Shown: in pieces, positions 1 to 9,159 of the stretch
Layout: each line of letters opens with the position of its first letter
Numbering within the stretch: the first letter of the stretch is position 1
Assembly: GCA_035716025.1 (NCBI GenBank)
Contig: DASTKH010000016.1
Location: forward strand, 1 to 64,000
DNA from: JADGHE01 sp035716025
GTDB taxonomy: Bacteria; Pseudomonadota; Alphaproteobacteria; Rhizobiales; Xanthobacteraceae
DNA length: 64,000 bases
Direction of reading: 5' to 3'
Made by a program: the position numbers and the translations under genes
The notes under the pieces: generated by a model
Databases searched by the model: none
Told to the model about the DNA's origin: nothing
The model's input: the letters and a program-made list of their open reading frames with translations, nothing else

Positions 1-1025
1 CTGATGGCTGCGGTGAGAACCAGTCCGCCGAAAAGCACCAGCAGCGAACCCAGGCGGCTCGGAATGCCGGGGCCTCCCGGCCCGGGAACCGCAATGAGCG
101 TCCAGGTTGCATCTCCGACGGAGAGCGTGCCACGCCAATGACGCCCGGCAAGAAGCTCGGCCTTGTCGGGCACCGCTGCCGCCTCGGTGCGGCTGCGGGC
201 ACTGTGCACGTAAAGCGGCTTCGTCTCGTTCGCGTTGTAGAAGTAGAGATCCAGACCTGCCGGCGTTACCAACGCGTTTAGAATTTGTTCGATCATGGCA
301 TCGATTTGAAAAATGCCCTGAACGAAACCCACCAGGTTGGCGCGCCGCTCGCTCACGCTCATGTCGGCCGCGTGCCCGCGATAGACGGGAAGAACCTGGA
401 AAAAGCCCGTTTTCCCCGCCGCGTTGCCCTTCAGCCGGAGCGGCGGGCTGGTGGCGAGACGGCCGGTGTCGCGCGCGCGCTCGAGCGTCCGCTGGCGGAA
501 GCCGTCGTCGGCAAGGTCGAGTCCGTGGAGCTCGTGGCTGGCAGTGCCCTGTCCGAAATCGAGCAGCGGATAATACTCGGCACGCTCGGGCGCGCGCACG
601 AGCCGTCCGCCCGGGTCGAACGTCTTGATCTCGTAGCCGCGCAGGCCGGCAACGCGCGCGCGCAACTCGTGTTGAAGGCGCGACTCGTTGGATACGCGCG
701 GTATCCAGGACATGTTGAGGATCGCGCGATCTCTCTGGAGCAGGTCTTGCGAAAAATCGATGAATTCCTGGCGTGCGATGACATGCTCGGCGGTCTGAAA
801 CAGCGCGCGCACGGCGGCAAGCCGATCGCCGTAATCGTCAATGCCGCTCTGAAGGGCAATGGCGTGACTGCGCGCGCGCTCACCGAATTCGAGCTGCGCG
901 ATGCGCGCCTCGCGGTTCCAGACAAAGGACCAGGACGCGACTGAGAGGATGAGACCGACCACGGCGACCGCGGTGGGCGCTGCCGGCCTGATCCAACGGT
1001 CCATGATCGTGTTCGTGGTCATCAT
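1..1025 (-). CDS. CHASE-domain membrane sensor protein, C-terminus outside the window
   Basis: The reading frame is open from an ATG at 1025 to the window edge (about 341 codons), so the gene is cut off before its stop. A hydrophobic segment at about residues 12-28 is followed by a periplasmic stretch resembling CHASE sensor domains: an ALQSGID segment, a long helix, then a segment reading SWIPRVSNESR, and later GFVQGIFQIDAMIEQIL. A second hydrophobic segment begins at about residue 325 (SLLVLFGGLVLTAAIS), as expected where a CHASE domain re-enters the membrane. The output domain (histidine kinase, GGDEF or other) lies outside the window and cannot be named. Two ATGs are adjacent (1025 and 1022), and an in-frame TGA closes the frame a few codons upstream, so the start is well bounded. 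A GAGGAGG sits about 20 bases upstream, rather far. Its neighbour is another membrane sensor on the same strand. Confidence 0.8.
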   Translation of the reverse strand, partial: MMTTNTIMDRWIRPAAPTAVAVVGLILSVASWSFVWNREARIAQLEFGERARSHAIALQSGIDDYGDRLAAVRALFQTAEHVIARQEFIDFSQDLLQRDRAILNMSWIPRVSNESRLQHELRARVAGLRGYEIKTFDPGGRLVRAPERAEYYPLLDFGQGTASHELHGLDLADDGFRQRTLERARDTGRLATSPPLRLKGNAAGKTGFFQVLPVYRGHAADMSVSERRANLVGFVQGIFQIDAMIEQILNALVTPAGLDLYFYNANETKPLYVHSARSRTEAAAVPDKAELLAGRHWRGTLSVGDATWTLIAVPGPGGPGIPSRLGSLLVLFGGLVLTAAI

Positions 1026-1187
1026 GCGCTCACAAGTCGCTCACAAGCCTCCTCAAATAGGGGCTGCTCGTGTGCGAACGTTGCAATTTATCAAAAGCGG
1101 CGCCCCCCTATTCGCGACGGGGTTACCGCGTGGTGAATCCATTCGAATCCATTCGAGCGATCGGCCGATATTCCACGATCGCGCGGC

Positions 1188-3206
1188 TCAGGAGCGGAGG
1201 GGCAGGACGATCCTGCACTGCAGACCACTTTCCCCCATCTGGACGGAAACCTCGCCTCCCAAAGCCTTCGCGGTCTGTTCGATGAGGCGGGAGCCGAATC
1301 CCCGGCGTGCGTCTCTCGTCGGAACGGGAGCTCCGGCCTCAGCCCATTCGATGCGGAGCTTTCCCGCCTCCTCGCGCCACGCGACCCGGACGTGTCCACC
1401 CGTCGCCAGCGCGCCGTGCTTGGCGGCGTTCGTCGTAAGCTCATGCATCATCATGCCGAGATTGATGGCCTGATGCGGCGTCAGCGCGACGTCGCCTCCC
1501 GAGAGGGCCACGCGCGCGGCCGCGCCCCGGGAATAGGGGCGAAGCTCGGATTCGATTACGTCGCGCAGCGATGCGCCCCGCCAACGCCCGCTGGTCAACA
1601 GGTTGTGGGTCGCAGAGAGTGCCAGCATGCGTTCGGTGAAGGCCCTGTAGAACGCCTCCTTCGTGTCCGTGTAGCGCATGGTCATGCGGGCGAGCGACTG
1701 CACAGAGGCAAGCGTGTTCTTCACCCGGTGATTGAGTTCATGGATCAGCAGTTCCTGCTGTTCCTCGGCCGCGATTCTCTCCGTCAGGTCCACCGCCACG
1801 GCCAGGAAGTCGCGAGAGGGGGGCCCGAGCGGCGCAACCGTCACCTCGATCCAGACCGGATCTCCCTGGGGGCGCAAGTACCGCTTGCGCAAGGAATAGG
1901 ATTCGCCTTTGGCGATCGCGTTGTTGAACAGCGCCTCGTTGTACGGAAGGTCGTCCGGATGGGTGAATTCGTCGAAGGTGCGTCCGATCATTTCCTCCGG
2001 CCGTCGCCCGACGATCTGGCAGAAAGTTCGATTGACGAACACGTAGCGCTTCTGTGGGTCGGTCTGCATGATGCCGACAGGCACGCGGTCGAGGACCGCC
2101 GAGAGATAGCCTTCGCGGTCCTGCAGGCGCGCTTGGCTGTCACGCAGCCGCTGCTCGCGATCCGCAACCGTCTGCGCGAGCTCATCGAACGTGCGGCCGA
2201 GCTGTCCGATTTCGGAGCGACCCCAGCGCATGCCTGAGCCGAGATAGCGTCCGGCGCGCCAGTTCTGGGCGATTGTCAGCAGCCGCTGGACCGGCGACCG
2301 GATGCCGTAGATCCCCCACAGCCAGGCGGTGACCAGAGCGAGCGCCAGGCCCGCTAAGATCAGGGCGGCGGAACGGTTGCTGGTGCGTTGCAGGTCGGCA
2401 AACGCACTGGCGCGTTCACGCGAAACCGCCACGAAGAGGCCGATCTTCGAGGCCCGCCCCGGAATGTAGGCGAGGATGACCTCCTCGCCATCGACCGCAA
2501 ACGTGTCGACGCCCGCCACATTGGCTGAAAACGCGTCGCGAAGAGTGTCGGGCAGCTTGTGGCCTTGCTTCTCATGGTTGTTCGGCAGGCCCACCAGGAC
2601 GGTGCCGTTGACATCGGCCACAAGCAACGAAGCCCCGCTCGGCAGTCGCGCCGCCATCCGGGCGGCGAACCAGTCGAGATCGAGCGCCGCGGCAATGACG
2701 CCGGTCACCTGCCCGGCATCATTCCTCAACGGATAGGAGAAATGGAACCCCGCTTTGTGCGTGCCGCGACCCTGAACGAACTCGCCGGTTGAGAATTCCC
2801 GACGTTCCACCGCGTTGCGAAAATACAGCCGGTCGGCGATACCGGGCCCCGGCCCGATGCTGCTGCACGCCACGGAGCCGGAAAGGTCCGCGACGATGAG
2901 AGCAAGATAGGACTGATAATTGGCGCGAATACGCGACAGCAGGGCATTGCAGGCGCCCGGCTCCTTGTCGGCATTTCGGATCTGCGGGATTTCCGCGAGC
3001 GCGACCAGGACCCCCTCCGCGCCTTCGGCGATGCGGTCGATTTCGGACAGCTGATTTTGAGCCGCCAGGAGCACCTGTTCGCGGACGGCTTGGCTGCGCG
3101 TTTGCCGCAGGTCGAGCTCGTTCCAGACCTGGATCGCAACGCCGGGGCTCGCCGCCAGCAGAGCGAGCAGCACGAGTCGCGACGTCAGCGAGAACGGAAT
3201 CTGCAC
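1188..3206 (-). CDS. Sensor histidine kinase, Cache-HAMP-PAS-HWE type
   Basis: A 672-residue membrane sensor kinase with a GTG start. Residues 8-26 form the first membrane segment. A double-Cache-like periplasmic domain follows (about 35-270, with DRLYFRNAVE and FHFSYPLRND segments), then a second membrane segment at about 278-300, a HAMP region (300-352) and a PAS domain (about 366-480; MQTDPQKRYVFVNRTF). The kinase module begins at HELNHRVKNTL, with H493 the likely phosphorylated histidine. The N box has N593 in ELTTNAAKHGAL, and a WxE triplet (W621-E623) marks the HWE/HisKA_2 class typical of alphaproteobacteria. This class often signals to PhyR-type or single-domain response regulators, but none lies in the window. 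The signal is unknown. Confidence 0.92.
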   Translation of the reverse strand: MQIPFSLTSRLVLLALLAASPGVAIQVWNELDLRQTRSQAVREQVLLAAQNQLSEIDRIAEGAEGVLVALAEIPQIRNADKEPGACNALLSRIRANYQSYLALIVADLSGSVACSSIGPGPGIADRLYFRNAVERREFSTGEFVQGRGTHKAGFHFSYPLRNDAGQVTGVIAAALDLDWFAARMAARLPSGASLLVADVNGTVLVGLPNNHEKQGHKLPDTLRDAFSANVAGVDTFAVDGEEVILAYIPGRASKIGLFVAVSRERASAFADLQRTSNRSAALILAGLALALVTAWLWGIYGIRSPVQRLLTIAQNWRAGRYLGSGMRWGRSEIGQLGRTFDELAQTVADREQRLRDSQARLQDREGYLSAVLDRVPVGIMQTDPQKRYVFVNRTFCQIVGRRPEEMIGRTFDEFTHPDDLPYNEALFNNAIAKGESYSLRKRYLRPQGDPVWIEVTVAPLGPPSRDFLAVAVDLTERIAAEEQQELLIHELNHRVKNTLASVQSLARMTMRYTDTKEAFYRAFTERMLALSATHNLLTSGRWRGASLRDVIESELRPYSRGAAARVALSGGDVALTPHQAINLGMMMHELTTNAAKHGALATGGHVRVAWREEAGKLRIEWAEAGAPVPTRDARRGFGSRLIEQTAKALGGEVSVQMGESGLQCRIVLPLRS

Positions 3207-3530
3207 GCAAAGGCCCCGACCGCCGATGAAGCATGAGGATCATCGTCAAAGCGAAGACCGCCCGCCGGTGTCATTAAGAAGCAGGCACAGTCGCGAAGCA
3301 ACCGGGCCCGAAGACGCACGCGAAAGCGTGCCGTCACGAACGCCTCGCTGTGCGGTCTAACGGCAAGCCGTCGTGAATCTGGCCCTCGGCGCACCGGGTG
3401 GCAGATTTCATGCGGCACAATGCGCGGCATCCGGCGTGAAAGCTCTCCGGGTCTTCGCGCCGCGCATCCGGCGCGAGACCGCCAAAGTAACGGCGTGCCC
3501 CATCCGCGGTTCCGCTCTGCGGTGAAGGCT
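3207..3530. other. Gene-free stretch upstream of the HWE kinase
   Basis: This 324-base interval lies between the kinase start and the stop of a small hypothetical gene. Short open frames are arginine-rich with no family resemblance. I see no hairpin, repeat or clear promoter; a kinase promoter is presumably here. Confidence 0.5.
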
Positions 3531-3761
3531 TCAAGAGCGGGGCGGCGGAAGATCGTCTTCGTCGGCCGTAAGAAGTTCGACGAGTGCTGCCACTTTTCCG
3601 CTCATCGGCCGCCCTTGCTTGCCAAGCAGGTCGCCATCTCCCGAAGCCCAGATCATCGCCTCCTCCAGCTCGGCGACGGTCGGTTGGAGATGCAGAATTT
3701 CGATCACCTTGCTGTCCTCAAGGTCGCCGACAACGGCCTTGATTTCGTCCTTCTCGAGCAT
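3531..3761 (-). CDS. Small conserved-looking hypothetical protein (76 aa)
   Basis: A 76-residue acidic protein starting MLEKDEIKAVVGDLED. The ATG at 3761 was chosen over more upstream starts because AGGGA lies just before it and the upstream codons encode only an arginine-rich, shadow-like stretch. The composition is that of a real folded protein: an amphipathic N-terminal helix, a PTVAELEEAMIWASGD helix and an acidic tail. No cysteine clusters, membrane segments or catalytic motifs are visible. I do not recognise the family. Its helix-rich small size would suit a regulatory or adaptor protein, but that is only a guess. It is transcribed toward the sensor kinase across a 324-base gap and divergently from a TctC gene. 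Confidence 0.6.
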   Translation of the reverse strand: MLEKDEIKAVVGDLEDSKVIEILHLQPTVAELEEAMIWASGDGDLLGKQGRPMSGKVAALVELLTADEDDLPPPRS

Positions 3762-4032
3762 GAGGTCCCTGTCCGTGCGGCGGCAGTCGCCCCCATCCAA
3801 CGTGGCCGCGCGGTTTTTGTTGCGGATAAGGGTGAGGCGGGACGTTGGTCCTGTCCGGGGAGTCCGCCGTCGCGGCAAGTTCGGCGGAACCGATCACCAG
3901 GCCGAAATTGCCGACGCAGCGCCGGTTTGTCCCCTTTAGGGCTGTCGTCCGCGGCAGTGATGTTCTACCATTTCCGAATTCGGGGCAATCGTTCGGCCGC
4001 TGCCCGTGCCAGCAGGCCGCAGGGGAGGATGC

Positions 4033-5013
4033 ATGTTTTTCGCACGCGCGCTCGCAATCGTCTTGGCGGCTTCGGTTCTGGCCTGCGGAACGGTCTCGGC
4101 GGACAGCTTCCCGAGCAAGCCCGTAACGTTGATCGTGCCTTATCCGCCGGGCGGCGCAACCGACGCCATTTCCAGGATCATTCAGGACGGCATGTCAAAG
4201 GCGCTCGGACAGCAGCTTATCATCGAGAACATCGGAGGCGCCGGCGGGATGATCGCAGCCGCGCGCGCGGCACGCGCGGCGCCCGACGGGTACACGGTGC
4301 TGATCCATCAGGTCGCGCTCGCCGCCGGCATGTCGCTCTACAAGAACCTTGCCTTTGACGCGGAGAAGGATTTCGCGCCCGTCGGGCTGATCAATACCGC
4401 CGCCTCGGTGTGGGCCGGACGTGGCGATCTGCCCCCCACGGACTTTCCCGAAATGGTGCGATGGATGAAGACAACCGGCCAGGCGGTGCGGCTGGCGCAT
4501 CCCGGAGTCGGCTCCTTCGGACATCTCGTCGGCGTGCTGGTTGCGCAGGAGCTCGGCGCGCACGTAACTCAGGTGCCCTATCGCGGTGCAGGGCCTGCGC
4601 TCAACGATCTTCTGGGCGGGCAGGTCGATCTGAGCTCGCAATCGGCGGTGCAGGCGGCGCCGCTTATCCAAGCCGGGAAGCTGAAGGCCTATGCGGCGAT
4701 CGGCCGGACACGCTTTGCCGGTTTGCCCGACCTGCCGACCATGGGCGAACGCGGCTACAAGAAGCTCGATCTCGATTTTTGGCACATGCTGCTCGTGCCG
4801 ACCGGCACGCCACGTCCCGTGATCGATCGCCTCAACGCGGCGCTGCGCGAGACGCTCCAGGATTCCAAAGTGAAGAAGTTGTTCGCGGACGGCGGCATGG
4901 ATGCCTTCCCCGAAGCCGAGCGCACGCCGGAAGCGGCGACGGCGCTGCTCAAGCGCGAGATCAAGTTGTGGGGCGACGTGATCCGCTCCAACAACATCAC
5001 CGCAGCGCAATAG
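4033..5013 (+). CDS. TctC/Bug-family periplasmic solute-binding protein
   Basis: A 326-residue extracytoplasmic binding protein of the Bug/TctC family, which binds carboxylates or similar small molecules for tripartite tricarboxylate transporters. The first 23 residues are a signal peptide; a VLAC segment before the mature region could be a lipobox, so a lipid anchor is possible. Family hallmarks are present: FPSKPVTLIVPYPPGGATD just after the signal, AARAAPDGYTVL, a VPYRGAGPALNDLLGGQVD segment and WHMLLVPTGTPRPVIDRL near the C-terminus. The start at 4033 was preferred over 4006 because AGGGGAGG lies four bases upstream and the signal peptide begins there. No TctA or TctB membrane gene is nearby, as is common for Bug proteins. 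The substrate is unknown. Confidence 0.93.
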   Translation: MFFARALAIVLAASVLACGTVSADSFPSKPVTLIVPYPPGGATDAISRIIQDGMSKALGQQLIIENIGGAGGMIAAARAARAAPDGYTVLIHQVALAAGMSLYKNLAFDAEKDFAPVGLINTAASVWAGRGDLPPTDFPEMVRWMKTTGQAVRLAHPGVGSFGHLVGVLVAQELGAHVTQVPYRGAGPALNDLLGGQVDLSSQSAVQAAPLIQAGKLKAYAAIGRTRFAGLPDLPTMGERGYKKLDLDFWHMLLVPTGTPRPVIDRLNAALRETLQDSKVKKLFADGGMDAFPEAERTPEAATALLKREIKLWGDVIRSNNITAAQ

Positions 5014-5177
5014 GGCTGACATCACTGGCGGCAAACGGCTGGATAGGAAAGGCTCACTTGCCCCCGAAAAGGCGGAAGCCTTGCCCGGGATCCCCGCGTG
5101 CGTGGAAATGAGCGGAGCGTAACCGGCCGCCTGCCGCAGGGAAGGCGCCGCGAGGCGCGGTGCGTCCTCTCCCGCTC

Positions 5178-5197
5178 GTCCCCGCGATCGCGGGGAC
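5178..5197. terminator. Perfect 20-bp palindrome between convergent genes
   Basis: Two 10-base arms (GTCCCCGCGA and its exact complement) meet without a spacer and are followed on the plus strand by TTT. It lies between the stop of the TctC gene and the stop of the convergent binding-protein gene, a position suited to a bidirectional terminator. A dispersed palindromic repeat is the alternative. Confidence 0.5.
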
Positions 5198-5228
5198 TTT
5201 CGACAAAGAGGCGATCGCGATCGGGCGG

Positions 5229-6353
5229 TTACTTCTTCTTCCGCGGCTTGCCGCCGTGGAAAATCGTTGCCCATTCGTCGCGAGCCTTCTGCAGATCCTC
5301 CTCCGTGAGCTTCAGCCAGTCCATGTGGATCGTCTTCGTCTCGGCAATGCCGGGGAGGAAATCGTAAGGGCTCTTGAAGCCGGTGCGCGCCGAGCGCGTG
5401 TATTCGTTTTTGACGAAGATTTCCTGGCCCTCCTGCGACAGCATGAAATCGAACCACAGCTTCCCTGCCGCAGGGTGCGGTGCTTTTGCGAACACCCACA
5501 TCATCTGCGGCAGCAAAACGAGGCCTTCCTTCGGTGTGAGGTTCTTGAGCTTCGCGCCCTTCTTGTTGAACTGATAGATGCGCTGGCCCGAGCCGTACAT
5601 CGCGAACAGGTCTTCCCCGGAGACGAGGCGGGCGAGGGTCTGCTCGGACTTGTAGGTGTAGACCGGCTTGTGATCGGCGAGCTGTTTGAACTCGTCGAGC
5701 GTGAGATATTTGCGCACGCCCATATAGACGAGCAGCGTGGAGTCCTGGACGCCGACGTCGGAGGTGCTGAAGCGGCCTTCCGGAACGAGCTTCGGGATCT
5801 TCAGCATGTCCTTCCAGGAATCGCCCTCGAATTTAAGCGTCTCCGAGTTCCAGGTCGGCGCAAAGGTGTAGGCGGCGTTCTGGACGAACAGGCCCTTGAT
5901 CCCGCGCTGTTGCGCGATCGCCTTCTCGAAGTTGGCATATTCCGGCGAGTCGTATTTCATGATGTGGCCTTCGTTGGCGCGGGCCTTCACCCAGGCGGGC
6001 GAGGCCACGGCGCCGACGTCGAAGCTCACGCGGCCTGCGCGCAGTTCCTGCTCGAGGCGGGTGATGATGCCGGACGGCGCCATATAGGTGTTGCCGACCT
6101 TGAACGAGTCCGGCAGCCCGTAATGCTTTCGGAACGCCGCCGCGAGCAGGTCGTGGGTCACCGGCGTGATGAGCGCGTCGATGAAGACGACCTCGCCTTC
6201 CTTCTTGGCCTCTTCGATCAGGCCCTTGAGCCGCTCCTTCTCGGCGCCCTTCGCGCTGGCGAGCGCCGGCGGCTCGTCGGCCGCCCGGGCGAGGCCAGGC
6301 ATCAGCAGGGCCGCAAGCCCAAGCGCCGCCATTCCGAAAGCCAATCTTCGCAT
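5229..6353 (-). CDS. ABC-type solute-binding protein, array copy 1 (promoter-distal)
   Basis: A 374-residue periplasmic binding protein of the class that serves Fe3+/polyamine/phosphonate-like ABC importers. A signal peptide ends near residue 24 (LARA-A). The mature part contains EEAKKEGEVVFIDALITP, FRKHYGLPDSFKVGNTY, a SGEDLFAMYGSG segment and a C-terminal APHPAAGKLWFDFMLSQEG helix followed by a lysine-rich tail. It is the last of five paralogues downstream of one permease and is closest to copy 2, sharing the FVKNEYT.SARTGFKSP stretch. The ATG at 6353 was chosen because GGGAGGA lies just upstream and the signal peptide starts there. The ligand is unknown; I see no adjacent tyrosine pair of the ferric-binding FbpA type. 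Confidence 0.9.
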   Translation of the reverse strand: MRRLAFGMAALGLAALLMPGLARAADEPPALASAKGAEKERLKGLIEEAKKEGEVVFIDALITPVTHDLLAAAFRKHYGLPDSFKVGNTYMAPSGIITRLEQELRAGRVSFDVGAVASPAWVKARANEGHIMKYDSPEYANFEKAIAQQRGIKGLFVQNAAYTFAPTWNSETLKFEGDSWKDMLKIPKLVPEGRFSTSDVGVQDSTLLVYMGVRKYLTLDEFKQLADHKPVYTYKSEQTLARLVSGEDLFAMYGSGQRIYQFNKKGAKLKNLTPKEGLVLLPQMMWVFAKAPHPAAGKLWFDFMLSQEGQEIFVKNEYTRSARTGFKSPYDFLPGIAETKTIHMDWLKLTEEDLQKARDEWATIFHGGKPRKKK

Positions 6354-6698
6354 CGTGCATCCTCCCTGAAAGCCTCTGCGTCCCGCTCCCGCCCGCTTTG
6401 CGGATCGAAAGCCGCAGCGTTGCCGGCGCCCGTTCCTCGCGGCGTCTTGTCGTTGGCGACAGAATGCCGCGCGGCGCCGACAAGCGGCGATCACAACTTG
6501 GCGAGATGACTGGAAGGGAGAGAATGCGAAGAATCGCGGCGCGCCGTCCGTATTGCGGGCAAACGCGCGATCACGCGGCCCGGTTAAACCGCGCGGCCCT
6601 TCGGCTTTGGCTCGGTGCGCCGGGATTTCGGTGGGTCAAGGCGCCGGCGTGGGGAGGCGCCCGAACGCTGAGCGCCTCCCGCCGGCGCGCCGCAGCCG
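6354..6698. other. 345-base gap between binding-protein copies 2 and 1
   Basis: This is the widest spacing in the binding-protein array. It holds the strong hairpin at 6641-6688 just after copy 2 and no convincing open frame. Copy 1 may therefore need its own promoter here, although I cannot pick out one. Confidence 0.5.
6641..6688 (-). terminator. Large GC-rich hairpin just after binding-protein copy 2
   Basis: An inner stem, GGGAGGCGC (6652-6660) with GCGCCTCCC (6672-6680) around an 11-base loop, is extended by outer arms GCGCCGGC (6641-6648) and GCCGGCGC (6681-6688). It begins ten bases beyond the stop of copy 2 in the direction of transcription. There is no T-tract on the minus strand, so it could stop transcription only partly or protect the mRNA 3' end. 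Confidence 0.5.
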
Positions 6699-7808
6699 CT
6701 ATTTCTTCGCGCCCGGCTTGAAGATCGCGGACCACTCGTCGCGCGCTTTCTGCAGGTCGTCCTCGGTGTATTTCAGCCAGTCCATCGGCACGGCCTTGGC
6801 TTCGTCAAGCCCGTGGCCGGGAATCGGGCTCTTGAAGCCGGTGCGAGCCGAATAGGTGTACTCGTTCTTGACGAAGATTTCCTGGCCCTGCTGCGAGAGC
6901 ATGAAGTCGAACCAGAGCCGGGCGGCGGCCGGATGCGGCGCCTTGGCGAAGACCCACATCATCTGCGGCAGCACGACATAGCCTTCCTTCGGTACCATGG
7001 CCTTGAGCTTGGCGCCCTTGTCGTTGAACTGCCGATAACGCTGGGCCGAGCCGTAGAGGGCAAAAATGTCCTCACCGGAGACGAGGCGGGACAGCGCGTT
7101 CTCAGACTTGTAGGAGAAGACCGGCTTCAGCGAAGCCAGCTGCTTGAAGTCGTCGACGCTGAGATATTTGCGCTGACCGATATAAACCATCAGCGTGGAA
7201 TCGGTGACGGCGGAGTCCGAGGTGCTGACGCGGCCCTCGGGCACGGTGCCGACGATCTTCAGCATATCTTTCCAGGAATTGCCCTCGAACTTGGTGGTTT
7301 CGCTGTTCCACACCACCGTGAAGGTGTAGCCGGCGTTCATGACGAACATGTCTTTCACGCCCATCTGCTGCGCGATCGCCTCTTTATAGTGGGCGTATTC
7401 GGGCGACTCGTATTTGGCGATGTGGCCTTCCGCAGCGCGTGCCTGCACCCAGGCCGGCGAGGCGACCGCGCCGACGTCGAAGGTGACGCGGCCCGAACGC
7501 AGCTCCTGGACGAGACGCGTGATGATGCCGGACGGCGCCATATAGGTGTTGCCGACCTTGAAGGAGGCAGGCAGGCCGTAGTGCTTCTTGAATGCCTCGG
7601 CGAGCTGGTCGTGGGTCTTCGGCGTAATGAGCGCATCGATGAAGACGACGCCGCCTTCCTTCTTGGCTTCCTCGATGAGGCCTTTGAGGCGTTCCTTTTC
7701 GGCGCCCTGTGCCTTTGCGAGCGCCGGCGGTTCCTGAGCCGAAGCCGGCCCCGGGGCGAATAACATGGCAGCGCCCAGCGCCGCGAGCCCCAACGCAAAT
7801 CTCTTCAT
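6699..7808 (-). CDS. ABC-type solute-binding protein, array copy 2
   Basis: A 369-residue paralogue of its neighbours, with a signal peptide (MKRFALGLAALG to about residue 24) and the same mature pattern: EEAKKEGGVVFIDALITP, FKKHYGLPASFKVGNTY, WVQARAAEGHIAKYESPEY, SGEDIFALYGSAQR and APHPAAARLWFDFMLSQ. It is very similar to copy 1, with near-identical C-terminal blocks, implying a recent duplication. AAGGAGA eight bases before the ATG at 7808 fixes the start. Copy 3 lies 62 bases upstream on the same strand, and a long hairpin follows its stop. The ligand is not deducible from the sequence. Confidence 0.9.
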   Translation of the reverse strand: MKRFALGLAALGAAMLFAPGPASAQEPPALAKAQGAEKERLKGLIEEAKKEGGVVFIDALITPKTHDQLAEAFKKHYGLPASFKVGNTYMAPSGIITRLVQELRSGRVTFDVGAVASPAWVQARAAEGHIAKYESPEYAHYKEAIAQQMGVKDMFVMNAGYTFTVVWNSETTKFEGNSWKDMLKIVGTVPEGRVSTSDSAVTDSTLMVYIGQRKYLSVDDFKQLASLKPVFSYKSENALSRLVSGEDIFALYGSAQRYRQFNDKGAKLKAMVPKEGYVVLPQMMWVFAKAPHPAAARLWFDFMLSQQGQEIFVKNEYTYSARTGFKSPIPGHGLDEAKAVPMDWLKYTEDDLQKARDEWSAIFKPGAKK

Positions 7809-7870
7809 CTCGATTTCTCCTTGGGTGGTGTGCTTTCCGTTCCCCGGCCGAGGACCCGGCCCGTTGCGGC

Positions 7871-9001
7871 TCAGCGCGGCCGGCCGCGGCTGCCCCTGAA
7901 CATGGTCAGCCACTCGTTGCGTGCGTTCTGCAGGTCCTGCTCGGTGATCTTGAGCCAATCCATCGAGATGGTCTTCATCTCGTCGAACGGCGGAATTTCC
8001 GGGCGGGGGCTCTTGAAGCCGCCGCGCACGGAGAACACCGAATCGCTTTTGACGAAGATCTCCTGCCCTTCCTGCGAGAGCACGAAATCGAACCACAGTT
8101 TCGCGGCGGAAGGGTGCGGCGCGCCGGCGGTGATGAACATCACCTGCGGCAGCAGCACATAGCCTTCCTTAGGGACAAGGTGCCGCAGCTTGGCGCCGCG
8201 CTCGTTGAACTTCGGAATGTTGGAGGTGAGTCCGTAGAGGGCAAAAATGTCCTCGCCGGACACGAGCCGCGCGAGCGTCTGCTCCGATTTGTAGGTGTAG
8301 ACCGGCCGTCCTTCCGCGAGCTTCTTGTAGTCGTCGAGACCGACGATCTGCCGCACGCCCATATAGACCTGGAGGGTCGAGTCCGAGACTGCGCAGTCAG
8401 AGGAACTATAGCGCCCGGCGGGAGCCAAGTCGGCGATCTTCACCATGTCCTTCCAGGAATTGCCGTCGAACTTCGTGGTCTCGGCGTTCCAGGTCGGCGC
8501 AAAAGTGTAGGCGGCGTTGGCGATGAAGTGGTCTTTGAGCCCCATCTTCTGATCGAGCGCCCGCTTGTAGTTCGCGTATTCGGGCGAGGCGTAGTGCGCG
8601 ATCTTGCCCTCGGCATCGCGCCCCTGGACCCAGGCGGGCGAGGCCACGCCGACCACGTCGATCGTGTAGCGGTTCGCCTGCATCTCCTGCGTCATGCGGG
8701 TGATGATGGTCACTGGCGCCCCGTAGGTGTTGCCGACCTTGAAGGAGTCCGGCAGCCCATAGTGCTTCTTGAACGCCGCCGAGAGGAGGTCGTGTGTCCC
8801 GGGGGTAATGAGCCCGTCGATATAGCTGACGGCGCCTTCCTGCTTGGCTTCCTCGATCAGTCGCTTGAGCCGTTCCTTGTCGGCGCCCGTCGCCCTCTGA
8901 AGGGCCGGCGGTTCTTGTGCGCGCGGCGCACCCGGCACGAGCACGGCGAGCGCGCAGGCCGTCGCCGCCAAGGCGACGAAACGCATGGCAAATCCCAGCA
9001 T
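7871..9001 (-). CDS. ABC-type solute-binding protein, array copy 3
   Basis: A 376-residue paralogue in the middle of the array. The signal peptide covers about residues 1-30 (LAATACALAVLVPGAPRA), followed by EEAKQEGAVSYIDGLITPG, FKKHYGLPDSFKVGNTYGAP, SGEDIFALYGLTSN and APHPSAAKLWFDFVLSQEG. It keeps the FVK and GFKSP blocks of copies 1 and 2 but differs at NEYT.SA (here SDSVFSV), so it is intermediate between copies 1-2 and 4-5. Two starts are possible, ATG at 9001 (chosen; GGGAGAGGA upstream) and MRFVALAA five codons later. It is separated from copy 4 by 158 bases without a gene. The mature protein should be periplasmic. Confidence 0.9.
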   Translation of the reverse strand: MLGFAMRFVALAATACALAVLVPGAPRAQEPPALQRATGADKERLKRLIEEAKQEGAVSYIDGLITPGTHDLLSAAFKKHYGLPDSFKVGNTYGAPVTIITRMTQEMQANRYTIDVVGVASPAWVQGRDAEGKIAHYASPEYANYKRALDQKMGLKDHFIANAAYTFAPTWNAETTKFDGNSWKDMVKIADLAPAGRYSSSDCAVSDSTLQVYMGVRQIVGLDDYKKLAEGRPVYTYKSEQTLARLVSGEDIFALYGLTSNIPKFNERGAKLRHLVPKEGYVLLPQVMFITAGAPHPSAAKLWFDFVLSQEGQEIFVKSDSVFSVRGGFKSPRPEIPPFDEMKTISMDWLKITEQDLQNARNEWLTMFRGSRGRPR

Positions 9002-9159
9002 GGACGCATCCTCTCCCTCGTTCGTCGTTCGACCGGCTTCGAGGCCGGCTTCTTCGCTATCAAGGTACCACCCATCGCGCGCGGGAAAAGCGACCCGGAG
9101 TCGCACGGTTTCCGCGGACGGGGCGCATTGGGCCGCCGTCCTTTGGTCGCGCGTCGGCG